From Patescibacteria group bacterium (GTDB lineage Bacteria; Patescibacteriota; Microgenomatia; UBA1406; GWC2-37-13), in assembly GCA_943356515.1 (NCBI GenBank), contig CALRFM010000073.1:1-5661 (forward strand): 5,661 nucleotides of DNA, read 5' to 3'. The translations under genes were made by a program, and so were the position numbers. The notes under the pieces are model-generated. The model had not been told where the DNA came from, ran no database searches, and saw only the letters and a list, made by a program, of their open reading frames with translations. Position 1 is the stretch's first letter; every line of letters starts with the position of its first letter. Positions 1 through 4,843 of the stretch are shown here, piece after piece.

Positions 1-1
1 C

Positions 2-781
2 AATAAGATAGATATGGTCGATGACCCAGAAATCATTGATTTGGTAGAAATGGAAGTACGAGATCTTCTTAAAAAATACGATTACCCAGGAGATGACGTG
101 CCAGTTGTCCGAGGATCTTCACTCAAGGCAATTGCAGATGATCCAGATTCTGTAAAAGCTATTGAAGAGCTTATGCAAAAAGTAGATGAATATATTCCAG
201 TCCCAACTCGGGATATCGAAAAACCATTTCTTATGCCTGTTGAAGACGTGTTTACCATCCAAGGAAGAGGAACTGTGGTAACGGGTCGTGTAGAACGAGG
301 TATCTTGAAGGTAAATGATGAAATCGAAATTGTCGGACTGAAAGATACCCGAAAAACAATTGTTACGGGTATTGAAATGTTCCGAAAAACACTTGATGAA
401 GCACGAGCAGGAGATAATACGGGACTTCTTCTTCGAGGTGTTGAAAAAGAAGATGTGGAACGAGGACAGGTTATTGCAAAACCTAAATCAGTAACTCCAC
501 ATACAGAATTCGAAGCAGAGATTTACGTTCTTAAAAAAGAAGAAGGTGGACGACACACACCATTCCTTAAGGGATATCGCCCACAGTTTTACATTCGTAC
601 AACCGATGTAACCGGCGAAGTTAAACTTCCAGAAGGAGTCGAAATGGTAATGCCTGGTGACAATGTAAAGATTGAAGCCAAGCTTATATCACCTATTGCT
701 ATCGAAGAAGGTCTTAAATTCGCAATCCGCGAAGGTGGACACACGGTAGGAGCAGGAGTAGTAACAAAAGTCATTAAATAA
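2..781 (+). CDS. tuf: Elongation factor Tu, 5'-truncated by the window edge
   Basis: EF-Tu is the cytoplasmic GTPase that delivers aminoacyl-tRNA to the ribosomal A site. The frame is open from base 2, before the first ATG at 14, and its first four codons read Asn-Lys-Ile-Asp, the NKxD guanine-recognition (G4) motif. The gene therefore runs in from the left and the ATG at 14 is internal. Next come the G5 motif (GSSLKA), the domain II start (KPFLMPVEDVF, GRGTVVTGRVERG), domain III (GGRHTPF, YRPQFYIRTTDVTG) and the terminal REGGHTVGAGVV segment. The 259 residues seen match what should follow G4 in a protein of about 395. The position equivalent to E. coli Arg381 is His (codon 740-742). Nine of the 15 Arg codons in the stretch from the ATG at 14 are CGA. 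It lies 55 nt before rpsJ, the usual str-to-S10 junction. Identification is essentially certain. Confidence 0.98.
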   Translation, partial: NKIDMVDDPEIIDLVEMEVRDLLKKYDYPGDDVPVVRGSSLKAIADDPDSVKAIEELMQKVDEYIPVPTRDIEKPFLMPVEDVFTIQGRGTVVTGRVERGILKVNDEIEIVGLKDTRKTIVTGIEMFRKTLDEARAGDNTGLLLRGVEKEDVERGQVIAKPKSVTPHTEFEAEIYVLKKEEGGRHTPFLKGYRPQFYIRTTDVTGEVKLPEGVEMVMPGDNVKIEAKLISPIAIEEGLKFAIREGGHTVGAGVVTKVIK

Positions 782-797
782 AAAAAGCACATTATGT

Positions 798-819
798 AAG
801 GGCGGGTAACCCCGCCTTT
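798..819 (+). terminator. GC-rich hairpin between tuf and rpsJ; weak terminator or processing site
   Basis: GGCGGG (801-806), a TAAC loop (807-810) and CCCGCC (811-816) form a perfect 6-bp stem, extended by one G-U and two A-U pairs to AAG/TTT (798-800 and 817-819). Only three T follow, then GCAGTAC, so the poly-U tract of an efficient intrinsic terminator is missing. It begins 17 nt after the tuf stop and ends 17 nt before the rpsJ start. It may give partial termination that lowers rpsJ relative to tuf, or protect the tuf mRNA 3' end. The structure is directly visible; its function is inferred. Confidence 0.5.
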
Positions 820-836
820 GCAGTACATTTACATCT

Positions 837-1145
837 ATGCCAAAAGGAAGAATCAGAATACGGATGAAAGCTTATGACCATCGTCTTATAGACGAGACAT
901 GTCAAAAGCTCGTAGACACAGCCATCAAGACAGGCGCCTCCATCATAGGACCTATCCCGCTTCCTACCAGAAAAGAAGTATACGTAGTCAATAAATCCCC
1001 ATTTACGGACAAAGATGCAAGGGAGCATTTTGGACTTATCGTACACAAGCGTTTGCTTGATATTGTGAATCCAACCAATCAAACCATTGATTCTCTTATG
1101 CACCTAGAGCTTGCAGCTGGCGTAGAGGTAGAAGTGAAAATGTAA
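837..1145 (+). CDS. rpsJ: 30S ribosomal protein S10 (NusE)
   Basis: S10 is a small-subunit head protein and, as NusE, also a partner of NusB in transcription antitermination in well-studied bacteria. The 102-residue product has the family length. It shows RIRIRMKAYDHRLID near the N-terminus (5-19), GPIPLPTRKEVY (38-49), the SPFTDKDAREHF loop (54-65), the HKRLLDIV helix (70-77) and the AAGVEVEVKM terminus. The loop normally reads close to SPHV(D/N)KDAR, so the second and third positions differ slightly. The ATG at 837 fits the family N-terminus exactly. No Shine-Dalgarno sequence precedes it. It follows tuf by 55 nt and is separated from rplC by 159 nt, an unusually long gap for S10 and L3, which holds its own promoter and attenuator. 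S10 is therefore probably transcribed mainly with tuf, and the L3-onward genes semi-independently. Confidence 0.98.
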   Translation: MPKGRIRIRMKAYDHRLIDETCQKLVDTAIKTGASIIGPIPLPTRKEVYVVNKSPFTDKDAREHFGLIVHKRLLDIVNPTNQTIDSLMHLELAAGVEVEVKM

Positions 1146-1147
1146 AG

Positions 1148-1176
1148 TTGAACTCTTAGGTCCAATGTTATATAAT
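1148..1176 (+). promoter_or_regulatory. Predicted sigma70/sigmaA-type promoter for the rplC operon
   Basis: TTGAAC (1148-1153; four of six match TTGACA) is followed by exactly 17 nt and a perfect TATAAT (1171-1176). It starts 3 nt after the rpsJ stop codon. Transcription would begin near 1182-1185, giving a leader of about 120 nt before rplC. An imperfect dyad, CCAAT (1162-1166) and ATTGG (1175-1179), spans the -10 box; the ATTGG half is also part of a segment complementary to the downstream terminator. No other promoter in the window is as convincing. This is seen in sequence, with no evidence of activity. Confidence 0.72.
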
Positions 1177-1195
1177 TGGGCTTCACAAAATAAGT

Positions 1196-1231
1196 ATGGT
1201 TAGTAAGGACAATAACATGTTTCTCATTTAA
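1196..1231 (+). CDS. Possible 11-codon leader peptide (MVSKDNNMFLI)
   Basis: The ATG at 1196 opens a frame of 11 codons ending with TAA at 1229-1231, immediately before the first base of the long hairpin at 1232. A ribosome terminating there would cover the hairpin's 5' arm and leave the terminator free to form, so position alone makes a regulatory role conceivable. There is no Shine-Dalgarno sequence (nor before most genes here), and the start would be only about 13 nt from the predicted transcript end. Short frames arise often by chance and there is no run of a single amino acid. This is a hypothesis. Confidence 0.2.
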   Translation: MVSKDNNMFLI

Positions 1232-1266
1232 CCAGATTGAATCGCACGAAAGCGAGCCCAATCTGG
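1232..1266 (+). promoter_or_regulatory. Antiterminator-type hairpin
   Basis: CCAGATTG (1232-1239) pairs perfectly with CAATCTGG (1259-1266) over 8 bp. Inside, TCGC (1242-1245) pairs with GCGA (1252-1255) around an ACGAAA loop. The 3' arm occupies the whole loop of the downstream terminator plus one base of each of its arms, so forming this hairpin should disrupt termination. A simultaneous pseudoknot is sterically implausible because no bases would be left to cross the 8-bp stem. Confidence 0.6.
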
Positions 1267-1280
1267 GGCTCTTTTTTTTT
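1254..1280 (+). terminator. Intrinsic terminator upstream of rplC
   Basis: GAGCCC (1254-1259), a six-base loop AATCTG (1260-1265) and GGGCTC (1266-1271) form a perfect 6-bp GC-rich stem followed directly by nine T (1272-1280). It is the strongest terminator signature in the window. It lies 78 nt past the predicted -10 box and 24 nt before the rplC ATG, so it would stop transcripts from both the local promoter and tuf-rpsJ unless an alternative fold intervenes. Confidence 0.8.
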
Positions 1281-1304
1281 ATAACAACTTATTATTACAA
1301 CAAT

Positions 1305-1973
1305 ATGAACGGTTTCACACTTGGTATTAAAACACAAGCAACACAGGAATTTACCCCAGAAGGAAAGAGGGTGCCTGTCACGCTGATCGAAACCGCCCCC
1401 TGTTATGTGGTAGGTTTTAAACGACAAGAACTTGATGGCTATAGTGCCATCATTTTTGGTTTTGGCACTACTAAACATATGTCAAAACCAACAAAAGGAC
1501 TTTTAGATAAAGCGGGTATTAAAACCCCGCTTCGTTTTTTACGCGAACTTCGTGTTGAAGATAACGACAGAGAATCTACTTTCATAGAAGAAGAGGGAAA
1601 AAAAGGATTTCAAATAGGCGAAAAGAAATTATTCACGGGCGATGAAGTAAAACCTTCTGAGATATTTGAAGTTGGGGCAACCATCAATGTAACCGGGGTT
1701 TCAAAAGGTAAAGGATTTGCCGGCGTTGTAAAGCGACACGGATTTGGTGGTAGTCCTGCAAGTCATGGTCATCCTGCACAACGTACGTCTGGATCTGTTG
1801 GTGCAACAACTACCCCAGGAAGAGTATTTAAGGGTATGCGCATGGGAGGACGTATGGGAACAGACAGAGTAACGATTCAAAACCTTACAGTATTTGCAGT
1901 TGGCGAAACATCTATTCAAGTCACGGGTCTCATTCCCGGACACATAGGTGGACTTGTTGAAATTAAAGCATAA
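1305..1973 (+). CDS. rplC: 50S ribosomal protein L3
   Basis: L3 is an early assembly protein whose extended loop reaches toward the peptidyl transferase centre. The 222-residue product has PVTLIET (24-30), the hallmark GVSKGKGFAGVVKRHGF (131-147), GHPAQRTSGSVG (155-166), PGRVFKGMRMGGRMG (171-185) and VTIQNL (189-194). It is longer than E. coli L3 (209), mainly because of a charged insertion near residues 84-110. Two differences stand out. The usual N-terminal GMT of the G-K-K-x-G-M-T motif reads Q-A-T (11-13), and the loop carrying the PrmB-methylated Gln in E. coli reads GATTT, with no Gln. The ATG at 1305 is the first in-frame start and fits the family; no Shine-Dalgarno sequence is present. 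It is the first gene after the predicted attenuator, and rplD follows after 2 nt. Confidence 0.97.
   Translation: MNGFTLGIKTQATQEFTPEGKRVPVTLIETAPCYVVGFKRQELDGYSAIIFGFGTTKHMSKPTKGLLDKAGIKTPLRFLRELRVEDNDRESTFIEEEGKKGFQIGEKKLFTGDEVKPSEIFEVGATINVTGVSKGKGFAGVVKRHGFGGSPASHGHPAQRTSGSVGATTTPGRVFKGMRMGGRMGTDRVTIQNLTVFAVGETSIQVTGLIPGHIGGLVEIKA
1510..1540 (+). terminator. Terminator-like hairpin inside rplC
   Basis: AAGCGGG (1510-1516) pairs perfectly with CCCGCTT (1526-1532) across a 9-nt loop, then CG and six T (1535-1540). It lies in coding sequence for residues 69-79 of L3. The two-base gap before the T run and active translation would weaken it as a terminator. It may act when translation and transcription uncouple, or be a coincidence of codon choice. 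Confidence 0.3.
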
Positions 1974-1975
1974 TC

Positions 1976-2680
1976 ATGGAAACAAACAAAACCGCGTCAA
2001 ACGCGGCTAACGCAACGAAAAAACCAAAAACACTAAAAAAGCTTGAAGCGCAGGTGTATGATATTGCGGGAAAAATTACTGGTACCGTTGCACTTAATCA
2101 AGAATTATTTGGCGCAGAACCCAACGATATACTCATTGCTCAATATGTTCGCGTGTATTTGGCAAATCAAAGACAAGGTAATGCACAAGCAAAAATGCGA
2201 TCAGAAGTAACAGGAAGCACTAAAAAGGTATGGAAGCAGAAAGGTACTGGTCGAGCACGACACGGATCAGGTAAATCTAATATTTGGCGCGGCGGAGGTG
2301 TTACCTTTGGACCACTGAAGCGAGATTTTAGTTTAAGCCTTAACAAAAAGCAAAAATCTCGTGCACTCAGCATTTCACTGAGTCAAACTGCAGCACAAAG
2401 TAATATATCCGTTATTACATCAAAAGGAATAGATAAAAAACCTCATACTAAAACCATTGCTACCACATTAGGGGTAATGGATATGCTTAATAAAAAAGTG
2501 TTATTTGTTGCAGATGAAATCAAAGGAAATCCATTCACCATGTCATCTCGCAATATTCCTCATGTAGATGTAATTGCGTCCAAAACACTCAATGCCTATG
2601 CCATATTGAATCACGAAGCGATTGTGTTTGTAGATAATGCATTAGACACCGTCATAACACATTTTGCAAAGCTTAAATGA
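1976..2680 (+). CDS. rplD: 50S ribosomal protein L4
   Basis: L4 binds 23S rRNA domain I, and its long loop lines the exit tunnel; in enterobacteria free L4 also represses the S10 operon. The 234-residue product shows QRQGNAQAKMRSEVTGS (65-81), KQKGTGRARHGSGKSNIWRG (87-106), GGVTFGP (107-113) and the NKKQKSRALSISLS segment (123-136). The central loop is well conserved. Aligned at the RQG motif, it has about 25 extra N-terminal residues compared with E. coli. The first 22 or so are rich in Ala, Asn, Thr and Lys and look like a disordered, basic tail. The ATG at 1976 follows the rplC stop by 2 nt, and no later ATG or well-placed alternative start precedes the conserved part. It is the only gene here ending in TGA, overlapping the rplW start by 4 nt (ATGA). 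Confidence 0.97.
   Translation: METNKTASNAANATKKPKTLKKLEAQVYDIAGKITGTVALNQELFGAEPNDILIAQYVRVYLANQRQGNAQAKMRSEVTGSTKKVWKQKGTGRARHGSGKSNIWRGGGVTFGPLKRDFSLSLNKKQKSRALSISLSQTAAQSNISVITSKGIDKKPHTKTIATTLGVMDMLNKKVLFVADEIKGNPFTMSSRNIPHVDVIASKTLNAYAILNHEAIVFVDNALDTVITHFAKLK
1992..2006 (+). promoter_or_regulatory. GC-rich hairpin at the start of the rplD coding region
   Basis: CCGCGT (1992-1997), a CAA loop and ACGCGG (2001-2006) form a perfect 6-bp stem starting 16 nt after the first base of the rplD ATG. It stands out in an A-rich stretch otherwise made of AAA and ACA-type codons. A stem this close to a start codon could slow initiation, but it may also just reflect GCG codons in the Ala-rich tail. 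Confidence 0.3.
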
Positions 2681-2964
2681 AAATAACCGAAATCATACTC
2701 AAACCAATCATAACTGAAAAGACCTCACAACTTTCTCAGAAGAAAGTGTATACATTTGAAGTGAATACTAAAGCTGATAAAGATAACGTAGCTGGTACCC
2801 TTGAAACATTATTTAAAGTGAAAGTGGGTTCAGTAAAAACCATCATACGAAAAGGAAAAATAAAAAGAGTTGGACGCAAGTTAATACCAAAACAACGTCC
2901 AGACAAAAAAATTGCATACGTAACATTATTGGAGGGGACTATTGATTTGTTCCCACAAGCATAA
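2677..2964 (+). CDS. rplW: 50S ribosomal protein L23
   Basis: L23 sits at the polypeptide exit site and is the docking point for trigger factor and SRP in studied bacteria. The 95-residue product has the family length and pattern: ILKPIITEKT (7-16), YTFEVNTKADKDNV (25-38), LFKVKVGSVKT (45-55), the GKIKRVGRK loop (60-68) and IAYVTLLEGTIDLF (79-92). Its ATG at 2677 overlaps the TGA of rplD as ATGA, a classic arrangement for translational coupling. No separate Shine-Dalgarno sequence is present. The gene lies between L4 and L2 as in nearly all bacteria. Confidence 0.97.
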   Translation: MKITEIILKPIITEKTSQLSQKKVYTFEVNTKADKDNVAGTLETLFKVKVGSVKTIIRKGKIKRVGRKLIPKQRPDKKIAYVTLLEGTIDLFPQA

Positions 2965-2977
2965 TTATTAGTCGAAT

Positions 2978-3751
2978 ATGTCAAAATCAATTATATCAAC
3001 ATCACAAAGACCTCAGAAAAGCCTGACGAAGATTCTTAAAAAACACTCAGGACGAGATGCAAGTGGTCAAGTATCGGTACGACATCAAGGTGGACGACAT
3101 AAGCGATTTTATCGTTTGATAGACTTTAAACGAGATAAACGAGATATGAGTGCAACAGTATTGGGTATAGAATATGATCCAAACAGAAATGCCTCCATTG
3201 CATTAGTGCAGTACAAAGATGGTGAGAAGCGATATATTTTACAACCAGTAGATCTTAAAACAGGTGATACTATTATGGCTGCAGAGAATGCAGAAATTGC
3301 AACGGGTAATTCGTTGCCGCTTGTTGCTATTCCTGTAGGAATACAAATTCATAACATTGAACTGTATCCTGGTCAAGGAGGAATTATAGTTCGAAGTGCT
3401 GGCTCTTTTGCATCAGTCGTAGCAAAGGACGGCGTGTACGTACATCTTAAATTATCTTCAGGAGAAATAAGAAAATTTCATAATAAGTGTTGGGCCACTA
3501 TAGGACGAATGGGAAATATTGAATTCAAAGAGCAAGAAATTGGGAATGCAGGTCGCAAACGACACATGGGTATACGTCCTACCGTTCGAGGAACAGCACA
3601 ACATCCTGATTCTCATCCACATGGTGGAGGAGAAGGACGATCTGGTGAAGGTATGAATCCAAAGACGCCATGGGGTAAATCAGCACGAGGAACTCGAACA
3701 CGATCTAAGAAAAAATGGAGTAAGTCATTAATTATTAAGAGAAGAAAATAA
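2978..3751 (+). CDS. rplB: 50S ribosomal protein L2, short N-terminus
   Basis: L2 is a core large-subunit protein needed for subunit association and peptidyl transferase assembly. The 257-residue product carries SVRHQGGRHKRFYRLIDFKR (33-52), IEYDPNRNASIAL (64-76), GEKRYIL (82-88), the LPLVAIPVG linker (113-121), GRKRHMGIRPTVRG (192-205) and the invariant HPHGGGEGR (213-221), including the His matching E. coli His229. It is about 17 residues shorter at the N-terminus: the usual KxxKPTSPGRR segment is absent. An in-frame TAG at 2969-2971 rules out an upstream start. The ATG at 2978 follows rplW by 13 nt without a Shine-Dalgarno sequence. Fifteen of 23 Arg codons are CGA. The next gene is rplV rather than the expected rpsS. 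Confidence 0.98.
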   Translation: MSKSIISTSQRPQKSLTKILKKHSGRDASGQVSVRHQGGRHKRFYRLIDFKRDKRDMSATVLGIEYDPNRNASIALVQYKDGEKRYILQPVDLKTGDTIMAAENAEIATGNSLPLVAIPVGIQIHNIELYPGQGGIIVRSAGSFASVVAKDGVYVHLKLSSGEIRKFHNKCWATIGRMGNIEFKEQEIGNAGRKRHMGIRPTVRGTAQHPDSHPHGGGEGRSGEGMNPKTPWGKSARGTRTRSKKKWSKSLIIKRRK

Positions 3752-3752
3752 T

Positions 3753-4163
3753 ATGGAATCACTAACTTATTTTAAAAATGTGAAGATAACGCCCAAAAAG
3801 TTGCGCATGATTCGTGACAATATTGCGAAAATGACTCCTCAAGATGCATTGGATCATTTGAACTATATGACCCTAAAGTCAGCAAAATTGTTGTATATAT
3901 CTGTCCATTCAGCTATTGCCAACGCAACAAGCACTTTAAAAGTGAGTCCAGATGTGCTAAAATTTAAACTTTTAACGATTGAAGAAGGAAGAAAATTAAA
4001 ACGATTCAGAGCAGGATCTCGTGGAATGGCCAAACCCCTCGCAAAAAGATATTCTCACATTAAGATTATTTTAGAAGCTGTTGAGGTTGCAAAACCAAAA
4101 CCTAAGAAATTAGTGGAAGCTCCTAAAAAAGCAGCAAAAAAAGTTACAAAAAGTTCAACATAA
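3753..4163 (+). CDS. rplV: 50S ribosomal protein L22 with Lys/Ala-rich tail
   Basis: L22 contacts all 23S rRNA domains, and its beta-hairpin lines the exit tunnel. Family features are KITPKKLRMIRDNI (11-24), ALDHLNYMTLKSAKLL (32-47), the SAIANA helix (53-58), and the hairpin and closing strand LKRFRAGSRGMAKPLAKRYS (82-101) followed by HIKIIL. About 25 C-terminal residues (from about 112) are Lys-, Ala- and Pro-rich and extend beyond the typical 110-residue protein; such basic tails are common in L22 and are probably disordered. The ATG at 3753 is 1 nt after the rplB stop (TAATATG). No S19 gene or remnant lies between them. Confidence 0.96.
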   Translation: MESLTYFKNVKITPKKLRMIRDNIAKMTPQDALDHLNYMTLKSAKLLYISVHSAIANATSTLKVSPDVLKFKLLTIEEGRKLKRFRAGSRGMAKPLAKRYSHIKIILEAVEVAKPKPKKLVEAPKKAAKKVTKSST

Positions 4164-4166
4164 TAT

Positions 4167-4829
4167 ATGGGTCAGAAAGTTCATCCACACGGATTACGTC
4201 TCGGAGTAGTATACAACTGGTCATCCAGATGGTACTTCTCGAACAAGAAAGCATATAGACAAGCTTTAATCGAAGATACTCGTATCCGCGAAGAACTTAT
4301 GAAAAAGTATTCATATGCTGGAATTACTGAGGTTGTTATTGAGAGAGCTATTAAAAAGCTTACCGTAACAATGTTTTCTGTAAAACCAGGCATGATCATA
4401 GGACGTGGTGGAAAAGGACTTGAAGATGTGAAAAAAATTATTACGTCTCATATAAAAATAGATGAAGATGAAAAGGGTGTGCAAAAGCAATCTCGTATAG
4501 AGCTCAAGATAGAGCCTGTTTTGAAACCATATGTTAATGCCTACTATGTAGCACAAACCATTGCAGAGAAGATTATACGTGGACTTCCTCATCGTATGAT
4601 CGTGCATAGCACCATGACACGTGTTATGGAATCTGGAGCAAAGGGCGTGAAAGTACAACTGGGCGGAAGAATAAATGGAGCAGAAATATCTCGAACAGAG
4701 AAGTATTTTCAAGGTAGTATTCCAACATCTACCATACGTGAACGAGTAGGATATGCTTCCTACCCAGCACTCACTAAATCAGGGTATGTAGGGGTAAAAG
4801 TATGGATATGTGATCAAGAAGAGTCGTAA
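4167..4829 (+). CDS. rpsC: 30S ribosomal protein S3
   Basis: S3 forms part of the mRNA entry tunnel in the 30S head, and with S4 and S5 supports unwinding of structured mRNA in E. coli. The 220-residue product begins with the family signature GQKVHPHGLRLG (2-13), then SRWYF (20-24). It has a type II KH domain with the GRGG loop in MIIGRGGKGLEDV (76-88), the YVAQTIAEKI helix (127-136), GAKGVKVQLGGRINGAEISR (157-176), RTEKYFQGSIPTSTIR (176-191) and YGVIGVKVWI-like YVGVKVWI (207-214). An ungapped alignment of residues 133-160 places Arg143, Met144 and His147 at the E. coli Arg131, Arg132 and Lys135 positions, so two of the three basic helicase residues are replaced. The start is 3 nt after rplV. 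The end leaves 14 nt before rplP. Confidence 0.97.
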   Translation: MGQKVHPHGLRLGVVYNWSSRWYFSNKKAYRQALIEDTRIREELMKKYSYAGITEVVIERAIKKLTVTMFSVKPGMIIGRGGKGLEDVKKIITSHIKIDEDEKGVQKQSRIELKIEPVLKPYVNAYYVAQTIAEKIIRGLPHRMIVHSTMTRVMESGAKGVKVQLGGRINGAEISRTEKYFQGSIPTSTIRERVGYASYPALTKSGYVGVKVWICDQEES

Positions 4830-4843
4830 ATTGAATCATTATT

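Larger units (their letters stand above)
1183..1304 (+). promoter_or_regulatory. Candidate attenuator leader of the rplC operon
   Basis: This 5' leader of about 120 nt lies between the predicted start site and the rplC ATG. It contains an 11-codon mini-ORF (1196-1231), a long hairpin CCAGATTG (1232-1239) with CAATCTGG (1259-1266), and an intrinsic terminator (1254-1280). The long hairpin and the terminator use the same bases and cannot form together. An inner TCGC/GCGA stem (1242-1245 and 1252-1255) with an ACGAAA loop strengthens the long hairpin. The terminator lies downstream of the promoter and just before a ribosomal protein operon, which suggests transcription attenuation, possibly autogenous as with the L4-controlled S10 leader of enterobacteria. 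The ligand or sensor is unknown. The last 24 nt (1281-1304) are AT-rich with no Shine-Dalgarno sequence. Confidence 0.6.

Noticed and set aside
14..16. ATG at 14 as the true start of a short EF-Tu-like protein
   Set aside because: The frame is open to the left edge and the preceding codons encode the NKxD motif, so this is internal to a full tuf gene.
1232..1271. H-type pseudoknot combining both hairpins
   Set aside because: No bases would remain to cross the 8-bp stem between 1266 and 1267, so the fold is sterically implausible.
1254..1280. Simple end-of-operon terminator for tuf-rpsJ
   Set aside because: Not excluded, but it lies downstream of a strong promoter and would also stop transcription of the rplC operon; with an overlapping alternative stem, an attenuator explains the layout better.
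2678..2680. TGA recoded as Gly or Trp (genetic code 25 or 4)
   Set aside because: TGA ends rplD exactly at the rplW start, L4 has its expected end there, and no conserved gene contains an internal TGA; Trp codons are TGG.
4581..4646. Frameshift or 4-residue deletion in the S3 helix
   Set aside because: A first alignment suggested missing residues, but anchoring on AE and GAKG gives equal length (28 residues) with substitutions only; the frame is intact.
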